A stretch of 64,000 bases of DNA from SHLQ01 sp964562985 (GCA_964562985.1 CAZLWE010000009.1:1-64000), one strand, 5' to 3'; counted from the stretch's first letter, positions 50,416-60,295 are shown. Numbers and translations are program-made. Notes: generated by a model not told the origin, from the sequence alone.

Positions 50416-51527
50416 TGTCCTCTATGCCCCCAGAGCCGACCCTCGTCATCCCCAACTACGGTGACGGCGGCAACGCGTCGGTGATTCCATCGTTGACGTG
50501 GGGGACACCCTCAACGTTGGTTCCCGATGCGGTCGTGTCGGCACCGAGATGTGTGGTCTTGGTATTGGATTCACTCGGTTGGGTGCAGCTGCGCGAGCGA
50601 GCCGAGCATGCACCGACGTTGGCAGCAATGTCGGGTGCTTCGGCGACCACCAGTGCTCCATCGACAACGGCTACCGCCTTGACGACGATTTCGACGGGAG
50701 TCCCGCCGGGGGAACACGGAATCGTTGGGTATCGCTTTCCCGCAGGCGGATCGGTGATGAACGCGCTGCGCTGGACGACGACAGCCGGGGACCACCGCCG
50801 GACCGTTCTGCCCGAAGAGATCCAGGCGACGGCGACCTTCGCCGGCGGTTCACAGTGGCGAGTGGTGGGTAGTCGCCAGTTCATTGGGTCCGCGTTCACC
50901 GAGGCGTATCTGGGCAAGGCACCGTACCGAGGGGTAGAACATCCGTCTTCGCTCGTCGCCGGTATCCGAGCGGAGCTGGACGATGGCGCCAGCCATGTGT
51001 ACTCGTACTACGACGGGTTGGATCACGTGGCCCACATCTACGGCTTCGATGGCTCCTATTTCGATATGGAGCTCCGGTTCTGCGACTGGTTGGTGGGCGA
51101 ATTGATCCAGGCTCTTCCTCCGCAAACCTCACTAGTGGTCACCGCCGATCATGGACAGGTGCACGCTCCCGACATCGTGAAGGTCGATCAGGAAGTGCTT
51201 GCGATGACCGCGAATCGGTCTGGAGAAGCAAGGTTTCGGTGGTTGCATGCACGACCCGGTGCCGTTGATGAGCTCGCGTCTGCGGCACAGGAGCGCCATG
51301 GAGATGTTGCCTGGGTGCGTACCCAGGAGCAAGTGATCGACGAGGGCTGGTTTGGTCCAACGGTGTCCCACGATGCGCGGAGCCGGTTGGGCGATGTGGC
51401 GCTGGTGGCTCACGAACTCATCGGTTTCGACGACCCGGGGGAGCCTCATGTGGACCGCCTCGTTGGGCGCCATGGCTCGCTGACCGAAGCTGAAATGCTG
51501 GTCCCTGTACTTCACCACGTCGCGTAG
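50412..51527 (+). CDS. Alkaline phosphatase-superfamily phosphodiesterase/pyrophosphatase
   Basis: A 371-residue protein. VLVLDSLGWVQL supplies the first metal Asp, TTSAPSTTATALTTISTG the nucleophilic Thr region, GLDHVAHIYG the metal Asp/His, and VVTADHGQVH the final ADHG motif of type I nucleotide pyrophosphatases. No signal peptide is seen, so it is probably cytoplasmic. Substrate not predictable. It starts inside the rluD stop (ATGATG). Confidence 0.88.
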   Translation: MMSSMPPEPTLVIPNYGDGGNASVIPSLTWGTPSTLVPDAVVSAPRCVVLVLDSLGWVQLRERAEHAPTLAAMSGASATTSAPSTTATALTTISTGVPPGEHGIVGYRFPAGGSVMNALRWTTTAGDHRRTVLPEEIQATATFAGGSQWRVVGSRQFIGSAFTEAYLGKAPYRGVEHPSSLVAGIRAELDDGASHVYSYYDGLDHVAHIYGFDGSYFDMELRFCDWLVGELIQALPPQTSLVVTADHGQVHAPDIVKVDQEVLAMTANRSGEARFRWLHARPGAVDELASAAQERHGDVAWVRTQEQVIDEGWFGPTVSHDARSRLGDVALVAHELIGFDDPGEPHVDRLVGRHGSLTEAEMLVPVLHHVA

Positions 51528-51576
51528 GTTGCTCGGCTGCGCGGACGCAATTACCAGCGTGTAGTTTGAAAGCTCC

Positions 51577-54500
51577 ATGGCCGGTTCGTTTACCCATCTC
51601 CATGTGCATACCGAGTTTTCGATGCTCGATGGTGCCTCGCGCCTGGACGACCTCGTCGCGGCCGCGGCCGCCGATGGTCAACCAGCGTTGGGAATCACCG
51701 ACCACGGCAACATGTACGGCGTCCTCGACTTCTATAAGTCATGCAACAAGGCCGGAATCAAGCCGATCATCGGCACCGAGGCGTACATGGCGCACGATCA
51801 TCGCTCCGAGCGTCTCTCGCGTCGGGGCAGGGTCGACGATTCAGGCGGTAGCTCCGACGGCGGAAAGAAGCTCTACTACCACCTGATCATGCTCGCCGAG
51901 AACAACACCGGCTACAAGAACATGATCCAGCTCGCGTCAGAAGCGTTCATGACGGGCTATCACTACAAACCTCGGGTCGACTGGGAGCTACTCGATCAGT
52001 ACTCCGAAGGGATCATCGCTACTACTGGTTGTCTGGGCGGTCAGGTCCTGCAGGCGCTTCTGCAAGGCAACTTTGAAGAAGCCGTCAACCGCGCCGGCCG
52101 ACTGCAAGACATCTTTGGTCGAGACAACTTGTTTATCGAACTGCAAGACCACGGGATTCCCGAGCAGATTCGTACCAATCCGCAGCTTCTGGAGATCGCC
52201 AAGAAGATCGGTGCTCCGATCCTGGCGACCAACGACAGTCACTACACCCATCAGGTCGACCATGCTGCTCATGATGCTCTGCTTTGCGTGCAGACCGGTT
52301 CATTACGTTCTGACCCGGACCGATTCAAGTTTCATGGCGATCAGCACTACCTGAAGTCCGCGGCGGAGATGCGCCACATGTGGCGAGAGGTCGAGGTCGC
52401 CTGCGACAACTCGTTGTGGATCGCGGAGCGTTGCAATGTCGAGATCGAGTTCGGCGAGCCCCAGCTTCCGAGCTTCCCGCTTCCTGACGGTTTCGCCGAC
52501 GACGATGCCTACCTGTTGCATCTCACCATGGAGGGCGCAAAGAAGCGGTGGGGTGAGGGCGGAATTACCGATGAGATTCGTCAGCGTCTGCTGTTTGAAC
52601 TCGAAGTCATCAAGAACATGGGGTTCTCGTCGTACTTCATCATCACGTGGGATCTGATCAAATACGCCAGGGACCAGGAGATTCGAGTCGGCCCTGGCCG
52701 CGGGTCTGCTGCTGGTTGCGCAGTGGCATATTGCCTCTGGATCACGGACCTCGACCCGATCAAGTACGACTTGCTCTTTGAGCGGTTCTTGAACCCCAGC
52801 CGTATCTCGATGCCCGATATCGATATGGACTTCGACTCCCGCTATCGAGACAAGATGATCCGCTATTGCGCCGAGCGCTACGGCCGAGACCACGTCGCCC
52901 AGATCGTGACGTTCAGCCAAATCAAAGCGCGCGCTGCGGTCCGAGATGCTGCCCGCGTCCTCGGATATCCCTATGCGGTAGGTGACAAGGTCGCCAAAGC
53001 GATGCCACCGCTGATCATGGGACGAGACACGCCGCTGCAGTATTGCTTTGAGAAGCATCCGAAATACGCGGGTGGCTACGCCCAAGCCGGCGACTTGCGC
53101 GAGATGGTCCAGACCGACCCGGTAGTCGCCGAGGTCGTTGAGGTGGCCAAAGGCCTCGAAGGACTACGGAGATCCGACGGCATTCACGCAGCGGCGGTAG
53201 TGATTACCAAGGATCCGCTGACCGACTACCTCCCAATCCAACGTAAACCAGAAGCTGGCCAAGACATCGAAGACGCTCCTGTCGTCACGCAGTACGAGAT
53301 GAACGGGGTCGAGGAACTCGGCTTGTTGAAGATGGACTTCTTGGGGCTGCGCAACCTCGACGTCATCGATGACACGCTGGCCATGATCCAGGTCACTCAA
53401 GACGTCGAGGTCGATATCGACAACGTAGATCTCGCGGACGCAAAGACCTATGAGTTGTTGCAGCGGGGCGACACGATCGGTGTGTTCCAGCTCGAATCGA
53501 CCCCGATGCGAGCATTGATGAAGTCGCTCGGCCCAACCGAATTCGACGACGTGGCAGCCCTCGTAGCGCTCTATCGGCCCGGTCCGATGGAAGCGAATAT
53601 GCATAACGACTACGCCGATCGAAAGAACGGGCGCCAAGAGGTGACCCTGCTCCACGATGACGCAGCGGAGATCCTGGGCGAGACCTACGGGTTGATGATC
53701 TACCAGGAATCGATGATGCGAGTGGCGCAGAAGTTCGCCGGGTACTCGCTCGCCGATGCCGATTCGCTTCGAAAGGCCTGCGGCAAGAAGATTCGCGAAG
53801 TCATGGCCAAAGAGAAGGTCAAGTTCATCGATGGCTGCGAAACCACCGGCTACGGCACGGCGCTCGGCGAGAAGTGGTGGGAGATCATCGAGCCCTTCGC
53901 CGACTACGCCTTCAACAAGAGCCACAGCTACGGCTACGGGTATGTCGCGTACCAAATCGCCTATCTAAAAGCCCACTATCCCGTCGAGTACCTTGCGGCG
54001 CTATTGACCTCGGTGAAGTCGAGTCTCGACAAGGCGGCGATCTATCTGAACGAATGCCGTGTCATGGGCATCGACGTAACGGTTCCCGACATCAACCGGG
54101 CGCGCATGGACTTCAACCCTCTCCCAGATCTGTCGGGCAACAACCTCGGCGAAATTGTCTTTGGCCTGTCGGCGGTGCGAAACGTGGGCGAGGGCCTCGT
54201 AGAACTCGTGCTCGCAGAGCGCGACGCCAATGGGCCCTTTGTGTCCTTTACTGATTTCGTTGAACGAGTCGACTATCAAGTGCTCAATAAGCGCACCATC
54301 GAGTCGCTCATCAAGGCGGGCTCATTCGACTCGTTGGGCCACCCGCGCAAAGGCTTGTTGAACGTCTATGAGCTCATCATCGATCGGACCGTATCGTCCC
54401 GCAAGGATCATGACATTGGAGTCGCGACCCTGTTTGGCAGCCTGGGCGATGAGCCGACCTTTGACGATCGCCCCGAAATCCCTGACATCGAGTTCGACAA

Positions 54501-55116
54501 GATGCCCAAGCTGGCGAACGAAAAGGAGATGCTCGGGCTCTACATTTCCGATCACCCGATTCTCGGATACGAAGCCGCGCTGGCCCGCAGGTGCGACAAG
54601 ACCGTCGGTGCCCTCGAAGATGAGTCCGATGGTGCCTTCTTACGGGTCGGGGGAGTGGTGACGAATCTGCAGAAGAAGTGGACTCGCAAGGGCGACCTCA
54701 TGGCCATCTTCGAACTCGAAGACCTCGAGGGCTCGATCGAAGTCATGGTGTTCCCGCGCCAGATGACCGAGCACGGATTTAAGCTCGTCGACGACTCGAT
54801 CGTCGTGGTTCGAGGCCGCCTCGACGGCAAGGACGACATCTCAAAGTTCATCGCCCAGGACATCGACGTATTCGACAGTTCCCAGATGACCGAGGCAGCG
54901 CCGCTGCGCTTGCGGCTTCCCGTACACGCGCAGGATCCGAGCACACTCGATGAACTGAAGATACTTTTGTCGGACCATCAGGGCGACTCAGATGTCTTTC
55001 TCCACTTGGATGGTTCCCAGGTGATTCGCCTGCCCGATAGCTACCGCGTCAACACCGGAAATGGCCTCGTGGCCGAGGTTCGAGTGCTGCTCGGACCCGA
55101 CGCTGTAGTCGTGTAA
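51577..55116 (+). CDS. dnaE: DNA polymerase III alpha subunit
   Basis: A 1179-residue replicative polymerase of normal length. PHP domain at the start (FTHLHVHTEFSMLDGASRL), palm with GPGRGSAAGCAVAYCL and catalytic PDIDMDFDSRYRD, then DFLGLRNLDVID, helix-hairpin-helix and OB domain (VGGVVTNLQKKWTRKGDLMA). It is the DnaE1-type enzyme by its length and intact PHP domain. Confidence 0.97.
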   Translation: MAGSFTHLHVHTEFSMLDGASRLDDLVAAAAADGQPALGITDHGNMYGVLDFYKSCNKAGIKPIIGTEAYMAHDHRSERLSRRGRVDDSGGSSDGGKKLYYHLIMLAENNTGYKNMIQLASEAFMTGYHYKPRVDWELLDQYSEGIIATTGCLGGQVLQALLQGNFEEAVNRAGRLQDIFGRDNLFIELQDHGIPEQIRTNPQLLEIAKKIGAPILATNDSHYTHQVDHAAHDALLCVQTGSLRSDPDRFKFHGDQHYLKSAAEMRHMWREVEVACDNSLWIAERCNVEIEFGEPQLPSFPLPDGFADDDAYLLHLTMEGAKKRWGEGGITDEIRQRLLFELEVIKNMGFSSYFIITWDLIKYARDQEIRVGPGRGSAAGCAVAYCLWITDLDPIKYDLLFERFLNPSRISMPDIDMDFDSRYRDKMIRYCAERYGRDHVAQIVTFSQIKARAAVRDAARVLGYPYAVGDKVAKAMPPLIMGRDTPLQYCFEKHPKYAGGYAQAGDLREMVQTDPVVAEVVEVAKGLEGLRRSDGIHAAAVVITKDPLTDYLPIQRKPEAGQDIEDAPVVTQYEMNGVEELGLLKMDFLGLRNLDVIDDTLAMIQVTQDVEVDIDNVDLADAKTYELLQRGDTIGVFQLESTPMRALMKSLGPTEFDDVAALVALYRPGPMEANMHNDYADRKNGRQEVTLLHDDAAEILGETYGLMIYQESMMRVAQKFAGYSLADADSLRKACGKKIREVMAKEKVKFIDGCETTGYGTALGEKWWEIIEPFADYAFNKSHSYGYGYVAYQIAYLKAHYPVEYLAALLTSVKSSLDKAAIYLNECRVMGIDVTVPDINRARMDFNPLPDLSGNNLGEIVFGLSAVRNVGEGLVELVLAERDANGPFVSFTDFVERVDYQVLNKRTIESLIKAGSFDSLGHPRKGLLNVYELIIDRTVSSRKDHDIGVATLFGSLGDEPTFDDRPEIPDIEFDKMPKLANEKEMLGLYISDHPILGYEAALARRCDKTVGALEDESDGAFLRVGGVVTNLQKKWTRKGDLMAIFELEDLEGSIEVMVFPRQMTEHGFKLVDDSIVVVRGRLDGKDDISKFIAQDIDVFDSSQMTEAAPLRLRLPVHAQDPSTLDELKILLSDHQGDSDVFLHLDGSQVIRLPDSYRVNTGNGLVAEVRVLLGPDAVVV

Positions 55117-55117
55117 G

Positions 55118-55139
55118 ACTGGGTGGTCTGTTACCCAGT
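55118..55139 (+). terminator. Candidate terminator hairpin after dnaE
   Basis: ACTGGGT and ACCCAGT form a perfect seven-base stem with an eight-base loop, three bases after the dnaE stop. Only TTG follows, so it may not be an intrinsic terminator. Confidence 0.4.
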
Positions 55140-55220
55140 TTGCGTAGAAGGCCGTTTGTCGACTGGAATTGACGTCGGTGGTGCACGCGACGGCGGCCAA
55201 GCAATAAGACAGAGGGACCC

Positions 55221-55889
55221 ATGGCACTCGAAGTGGAAACAAAAGATTGCAGCGCTCTCAGCGATGCGGAGATCTCCGAAATGGCTGATCTCTGTACCGA
55301 AGGGCCGCTTCCCTATGAAGCTGGTGAGCTCTCGAAAGAGACCGAAGAGTGGGTCTTGTGCTGTCAAGCAATAGACGATGGCCGCTTGAAGGGGTTTGCG
55401 TATTACACCCTGGAGCGCATCGGGGGAACGCCTGCCATCATTGTGGGTCTTGGTTCGATTGCACGCTCCTCGCGCCGCGACACGATCATGCGTGGAATGA
55501 TCACCGATCTCATGCATCGTGCGGTTATGGCATTTCCGGACGAAGACGTTGTAGTCGGACTCCGCATGCAGACTCCCGATGGGTTCGCGCTGCTCAGAGA
55601 TTTCCACGACGTCATTCCTCGCCCAGACCACAAGGCATCTGGTGAAGAGCGGGCGTGGGGTCGTCGATTCGCCAAGCGTTTCGGGATTTCCCCACTGCGC
55701 TACGAAGATCGCAAGTTCACCTCAAAGGGCAAGGGCGGTCTTCCCTGCGCGTTTGATTTCGAGAGCTCGGAGCCTGACGATATTTCCGATGATCTGCGAG
55801 CCTTCTTCGACGGCATCGATGCAGGTAACGGAGACGTGCTGATCGGCTTCGGTTGGGCAATGTCAGAGGAACTCGCCAAGTTCGCATAG
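55221..55889 (+). CDS. Conserved protein, possibly GNAT-like
   Basis: A 222-residue soluble protein, not recognised with certainty. The first half reads like an acyltransferase-type alpha/beta fold (LKGFAYYTLERIGGTPAIIV, then SSRRDTIMRGMITDLMHRAV in the place of an acetyl-CoA loop), but the R/Q-x-x-G-x-G/A signature is not clear. The C-terminal region is acidic. ATG 55221 has GAGGGACCC upstream (AGAGGG 55211-55216). It stands alone between dnaE and the nitroreductase gene. Confidence 0.72.
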   Translation: MALEVETKDCSALSDAEISEMADLCTEGPLPYEAGELSKETEEWVLCCQAIDDGRLKGFAYYTLERIGGTPAIIVGLGSIARSSRRDTIMRGMITDLMHRAVMAFPDEDVVVGLRMQTPDGFALLRDFHDVIPRPDHKASGEERAWGRRFAKRFGISPLRYEDRKFTSKGKGGLPCAFDFESSEPDDISDDLRAFFDGIDAGNGDVLIGFGWAMSEELAKFA

Positions 55890-55893
55890 GCGA

Positions 55894-56496
55894 GTGGACA
55901 TCTTCACTGCGTTGAAGGCGCGCCAGATGACGCGCGCCTTTACCACCCAAGCCGTCGACGCTGAGGCGGCCGGGAAACTGCTCTATGCAGCCACCCGCGC
56001 ACCGAGTGCGGGCAATACCGCCTCGGTTGAAGTGCTCGCGCTCGTCGAAGGTGATGTCTCGTCCTATTGGGAGATCACCTTGTCTGAGCAACGTCGGTCC
56101 AGGTTCCCGTGGCCGGGACTATTGCGAGCACCATTGCTACTCATCCTCACGGTGGACCCCTCGAGCTACGTCGCTCGATATGGCGAGGTCGACAAGGCGG
56201 CGACCGGGCTCGGTGCCTCGACCGATGCCTGGACCGTGCCGTACTGGTGGGTAGACGGTGGTGCCGCGGTCGAGAACGTATTGCTCGCCGCGACCGCTCT
56301 CAAACTCGGCGCCTGCTTCTTTGGCCAGTTCGAGCACGAGCCGGCGATCGCTGAGCACTTCGGGATCCCCGCGCAACGCCGAGCCCTCGGAACGATCGCG
56401 GTCGGTCATCCGGATCGAGGAGCGGACCGTCCGAGTAGGTCATCGCAGCGTCCGACAACATCGGTAGAGGAACGGACACACTGGGGACGATGGTGA
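55894..56496 (+). CDS. Nitroreductase-family flavoprotein
   Basis: A 200-residue FMN protein. RQMTRAFTTQAV, RAPSAGNTASVEVLAL and GGAAVENVLLAATALKLGAC are the FMN-binding features of the nitroreductase fold; GTIAVGHPD closes it. The physiological substrate is unknown. GTG 55894 starts five bases after the previous stop. It overlaps menA by seven bases. Confidence 0.86.
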   Translation: MDIFTALKARQMTRAFTTQAVDAEAAGKLLYAATRAPSAGNTASVEVLALVEGDVSSYWEITLSEQRRSRFPWPGLLRAPLLLILTVDPSSYVARYGEVDKAATGLGASTDAWTVPYWWVDGGAAVENVLLAATALKLGACFFGQFEHEPAIAEHFGIPAQRRALGTIAVGHPDRGADRPSRSSQRPTTSVEERTHWGRW

Positions 56497-57374
56497 ACAA
56501 CCTCCCAACCGGAGCCGCACTGTGGTTGGCCGGAGCTCGCCCAAAGACGCTGCCCGCCGCGGTCGTTCCGGTTGCCGTCGGAACCGCTGCGGTCAGCAAT
56601 GAAGCGTTCATCGCGTGGCGAGCGATCGCTGCGATGGTGGTAGCTCTGGGGTTGCAGGTGGCCACCAATTACGCGAATGACTACTCCGATGGCATTCGAG
56701 GCACCGACGACGACCGGGTGGGGCCACTGCGTCTGGTGGGCTCTGGTGCCGCGTCTCCCGAGGCGGTCAAACGGGCGATCTTCCTATCGTTCGGAGTCGC
56801 CGGAGTTGTCGGGCTGGTGTTGTCGCTCGCCGTCAATCCGTTTCTGCTGGTGATTGGCGCAGCGTCCATTGCCGCGGGTTGGTTCTACACCGGTGGAGAC
56901 AAGCCCTATGGATACCTCGGTTTGGGTGAGGTGTTCGTGTTCGTGTTCTTCGGCTTGGTTGCGACGATCGGGTCGGCCTATGTGCAGACCGTGTCGATCT
57001 CTGGGCTCGCTGCGGTCCTATCGATTCCCGTCGGAGTCTTCGCGACCGCTTTGCTGGTGATCAACAACCTGCGTGACCGCGAGGGAGATGCTGCGGTGGG
57101 AAAGAACACGTTGGCGGTTCGGATGGGAGACCAGCCGACCCGAGTCCTGTATGTAGCCACCATGTTGGGAGCGTTCGGCCTTATCGCGCTCACCGCCGCT
57201 TTTACGGGTCGCCTCGGATTGCTCTTAGGTCTCGTCGGCGTGGGAACCGCAGTGCCCGCGATCCGCACCGTCGCCGGAGGCGCCCAAGGGCGGGATCTGA
57301 TCCCGGTCCTCGAAGCAACTGGACGCACGCAGCTTGTGGCTGGCGCCGCGTTGACGATCGGGCTGCTGCTGTGA
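56490..57374 (+). CDS. menA: 1,4-dihydroxy-2-naphthoate polyprenyltransferase
   Basis: A 294-residue UbiA-superfamily membrane enzyme with eight to nine TM helices. First Asp-rich motif region NYANDYSDGIRGTDDDR and second NNLRDREGDAAVGKNT bind prenyl diphosphate through Mg. It prenylates DHNA to demethylmenaquinone. WLAGARPKTLPAAVVPV at the N-terminus is typical of MenA. Confidence 0.95.
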   Translation: MVNNLPTGAALWLAGARPKTLPAAVVPVAVGTAAVSNEAFIAWRAIAAMVVALGLQVATNYANDYSDGIRGTDDDRVGPLRLVGSGAASPEAVKRAIFLSFGVAGVVGLVLSLAVNPFLLVIGAASIAAGWFYTGGDKPYGYLGLGEVFVFVFFGLVATIGSAYVQTVSISGLAAVLSIPVGVFATALLVINNLRDREGDAAVGKNTLAVRMGDQPTRVLYVATMLGAFGLIALTAAFTGRLGLLLGLVGVGTAVPAIRTVAGGAQGRDLIPVLEATGRTQLVAGAALTIGLLL

Positions 57375-57415
57375 GCGAGTTTGCAATCGGACTTCCCTAA
57401 CGCAAGGCTGCGTCG

Positions 57416-58066
57416 ATGTCCTCTACTGCTGCCGACCTCGCGAGAGCGCTTCACCACGCTGCAGACCTCCTCGTGGGGCGTGGCCACGAGGAGCAAGCCC
57501 TGGAAGATGCCCGTCGCCTCGTTGAGGCAGCGAATGAGCTCCTGAGCCAAGGCGAGGAGCTCACGCCCGAGCATCGAGTGCTGGTCTTCGCCACTGAAAT
57601 GGTCGCTGAGCTGGGTGCGCCAGTTCCCCAAAAGGGCGAATACTTCGACGCGTTCTCGTTGTCGCCCTTTTCTGGGGCGAGCAACGCTCTGCGGCCAAAG
57701 GAGATTACTTACCAGCGGGTTGGTGATGAGGTCCGGGCAGAGATGGTCGCTGGCATTGCCTATGAAGGGGCGACGGGGCGAGCACATGGCGGTTTGCTCG
57801 CCGCGGTCTTCGATGACCTCATGGGGGCGTTACAGCGGATCGTTGGCCACCAGGGCTTTACCCGCACCCTCGATGTTTCGTATCTGGGTCCGGTTCCAAT
57901 CGACGAACTGGTCATTTTTGTGGCCCGGCTCGAGTCGGTTCAGGAGCGCACGTTCACGCTCACATCTGAGGTCACCCACAACGGTGAGGTAGTCGCCACG
58001 GCAGAGGCAGTGTTTACGAAGGTCGATTTCTCCCGTCTGGAGCGGGGAGCGGCAGCAGAGGGTTAG
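57416..58066 (+). CDS. PaaI/4HBT-type hotdog thioesterase
   Basis: A 216-residue protein with a helical N-terminal extension (about 90 residues) and a hotdog domain. GRAHGGLLAAVFDDLMGAL is the thioesterase signature with active acidic residue, followed by TRTLDVSYLGPVPI. Placed between menA and menG, DHNA-CoA hydrolysis is a plausible but untested role; other acyl-CoA substrates are possible. Its stop shares TTAG with the convergent menG stop. Confidence 0.85.
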   Translation: MSSTAADLARALHHAADLLVGRGHEEQALEDARRLVEAANELLSQGEELTPEHRVLVFATEMVAELGAPVPQKGEYFDAFSLSPFSGASNALRPKEITYQRVGDEVRAEMVAGIAYEGATGRAHGGLLAAVFDDLMGALQRIVGHQGFTRTLDVSYLGPVPIDELVIFVARLESVQERTFTLTSEVTHNGEVVATAEAVFTKVDFSRLERGAAAEG

Positions 58067-58779
58067 GCCTGCCGCTCGCTTCGGGTAGCCGTGATGAGCT
58101 GAGCCGCACCGAAGGTGAGTTGCTGATGATCGACGTGGTCAAAGCCCGCTTCGGTGAGCGATTCGAGCATCTCTGCCCTCGGCGGCAGGTACGCCAGCGA
58201 GCGAGGGAGGTAGCCGTAGGCCTCTTTGTTGGACAGCAGGCCGCCGATGAATGGCACGACCTTGCCGAAGTAGAGACCGTGCCCGAATCGGGCGATTGGG
58301 TTGTCCGGTTCGCTCGCATCGAGAAGCGCTATTCGGCCGCCCGGGCGGACGATGCGGCCGAGTTCGTTGAAAACCTGTCGGAGGTCCACGAAGTTGCGAA
58401 GCGCGAACCCGCAGGTGGCGCCGTCTACGGATCCATCTCGGAGGGGCATCTGCATGCCGTCTCCTTGGAGCAACGGTTCGTTTGTTCGTGCTGATTCGAG
58501 CATCCCAAAGCTGAAATCCGCGCCGACAGAGCGAAAGCCTGCCTCGGCGAGTTCGCGGCAAAAGTCCCCGGTGCCGGTGGCCAGGTCAATGAGCAGCGAC
58601 CCCTTCGGCAGGGCCAGAGCGTCGATCGCCTGGCGTCGCCATCTGACATCCAAGCGGAACGTCATGATGCGGTTCACCAGGTCGTATCGAGGGGCGATGG
58701 CATCGAACATGGCCTGCACCGATGCGGCCTTCTCGTCGCCAACCGGCAGTGGCTCATCGAGCGAAGGGAGATTCCTCAC
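58063..58779 (-). CDS. menG: Demethylmenaquinone methyltransferase
   Basis: A 238-residue UbiE/MenG methyltransferase completing menaquinone synthesis. FDAIAPRYDLVNRIMTFRLD at the N-terminus, SAM motif DLATGTGDFCREL, FALRNFVDLRQ and GRIALLDASEPDNP are characteristic. GTG 58779 is chosen; the frame is open to 58911 but would overlap the divergent gene that starts 21 bases away. Confidence 0.94.
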   Translation of the reverse strand: MRNLPSLDEPLPVGDEKAASVQAMFDAIAPRYDLVNRIMTFRLDVRWRRQAIDALALPKGSLLIDLATGTGDFCRELAEAGFRSVGADFSFGMLESARTNEPLLQGDGMQMPLRDGSVDGATCGFALRNFVDLRQVFNELGRIVRPGGRIALLDASEPDNPIARFGHGLYFGKVVPFIGGLLSNKEAYGYLPRSLAYLPPRAEMLESLTEAGFDHVDHQQLTFGAAQLITATRSERQA

Positions 58780-58799
58780 GTGACCAGGATATTGGCTCA

Positions 58800-59366
58800 G
58801 TGTGGGAAGAGGGAGACGTTGCCCGCTACGGTCTATGGCGCATGGGTGAGGACGAAGACGAACGTGAACTCGAAGTAGCTGAGATGGCCCGCCGGGCTGC
58901 AATGGCTGCATCGGAGCGCCGCAAGCAGATCAAGAGCGCAGGTGGGGGACTCACCTTGGACGATATCGATCCCGGGGCCTTAGAGGAGCTCAGCACCCTT
59001 CTCGAAGAGATCGAGGCGTGGACCCCAGGATTTTCGGGCGCAATGGTCTTTCACGGGGAAGGAGCGCTCCCGGTCGTTAGCTTGATCCGGGCGAGCAATC
59101 GCGAATCGATGCGGCGGTCCTTGACCCATGTCGGCTCCTCCGTTCGTCAGGAAGTGGATCTACTCGAACGAGATGCCGTTGGTGGATTCGTGGATTCGGT
59201 GATGTCCACCACCAAGGGGGCCGTCTTAGTCTTTCGACTGCACGAAGACCTCTTGGTCATCGCGATCGAAGGTAAACCAGCGAATATCGCTGAGGCATGG
59301 AAGGCCGTTGGTGCCCGCAAGGACAGACTGCTCGAAGCGTCCGCGAACCTCGTGGCCGCTGCCTAG
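58800..59366 (+). CDS. Conserved protein of unknown function
   Basis: A 188-residue soluble protein. The N-terminal third is charged and helical (DEDERELEVAEMARRAAMAA), the remainder an alpha/beta domain (GFSGAMVFHGEGALPVVSLI, then AVLVFRLHEDLLVIAIEGKP) that could be a Roadblock/profilin-like fold; I cannot confirm that. GTG 58800 starts 20 bases from divergent menG. Its TAG shares CTAG with the convergent rhomboid-like gene. Confidence 0.7.
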   Translation: MWEEGDVARYGLWRMGEDEDERELEVAEMARRAAMAASERRKQIKSAGGGLTLDDIDPGALEELSTLLEEIEAWTPGFSGAMVFHGEGALPVVSLIRASNRESMRRSLTHVGSSVRQEVDLLERDAVGGFVDSVMSTTKGAVLVFRLHEDLLVIAIEGKPANIAEAWKAVGARKDRLLEASANLVAAA

Positions 59367-60295
59367 CTGTCGCGGCGCTTACGCATTTCCTTTGCGTGAC
59401 GCTCCAGCGCTTGTTTCTGCTGTTTCGTCAGGCTTCCCATACCTTGCTCGCTGACCTGGTCGAGGAGGGCATCGATTTCGGCATCAGAAGCGCTCGACGT
59501 AGCTCCGGTGGGGACGGAACGAAGGTTGGCGTTGCCGGCTGCTTTTTTCTTGCGGCCGAATCGTTTGCCTCGCTTCTTTGGTGCTTTGGGTGAAGGAGTT
59601 GATGGCGCTGGCCCTCCACCCATGAAGCTGGGAAGTTTGACCGCGGGGATCCACTCGACGTTCGAGAATCCAAGGGAACGGGTTACGACCAGACCGATGC
59701 CGGTGGACAGGATCAACAGAACAAGTCCAGCGATGCTTCGGGTTGCGAGTATCGAGAGCAGTTGAATGACGAAGAAAAAGGCGATCAGGACCCAGAACGG
59801 AATGTTGAAGAACGTGCGAGCTTCAGGCTGTGCCGCAGAATAACCAGCGGCCATTCCAAAGAAGATCGAATCAATGCCGCCGAGGGCGAAGCCTTGACCG
59901 ACGGCGACTGCTGCGAGAACGGCGAGGATCGCGGGAATGAACATCAGCGCGAGGAAGAGTGATGTGAAGACCTGTCTTCCCATGATGCGCTCAAGTTGTG
60001 AGCCGATGAGGTAGAAGAAGACCAGCCCCAAGATTTCCCAGAAGAAATCTCCGGTGGCAGGGACGATGTAGGTGAGGAAGCGCCAGATCTGGCCACCGAG
60101 AATGGCGTCGTCGGTGAGGACGATTGCCTGACCGACGGGGCCAAGGCCACCCTCCACGACAAAAAGCAGGATGCCCAGAGTCGACAGGGCCGTGACGGCC
60201 ACGGTCGTCGTGACGGCTACATTTCCGACGGTCACCCACGGATCGGAGCCGTGACCTCGAGAGAATGGGCTTTGAAATGAATATCGATCAGCCAT
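59363..60295 (-). CDS. Rhomboid-like membrane protein, probably non-proteolytic
   Basis: A 310-residue protein with about six TM helices and a basic cytoplasmic tail (residues 215-310, Lys/Arg-rich). QIWRFLTYIV and the helix GGIDSIFFGMAAGYSA follow the rhomboid layout, but the GxSG catalytic serine is replaced (GIDS, Asp at the Ser position). A structural or binding role is inferred. The frame is open to 60592 inside rlmN, but ATG 60295 fits. Confidence 0.8.
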   Translation of the reverse strand: MADRYSFQSPFSRGHGSDPWVTVGNVAVTTTVAVTALSTLGILLFVVEGGLGPVGQAIVLTDDAILGGQIWRFLTYIVPATGDFFWEILGLVFFYLIGSQLERIMGRQVFTSLFLALMFIPAILAVLAAVAVGQGFALGGIDSIFFGMAAGYSAAQPEARTFFNIPFWVLIAFFFVIQLLSILATRSIAGLVLLILSTGIGLVVTRSLGFSNVEWIPAVKLPSFMGGGPAPSTPSPKAPKKRGKRFGRKKKAAGNANLRSVPTGATSSASDAEIDALLDQVSEQGMGSLTKQQKQALERHAKEMRKRRDS

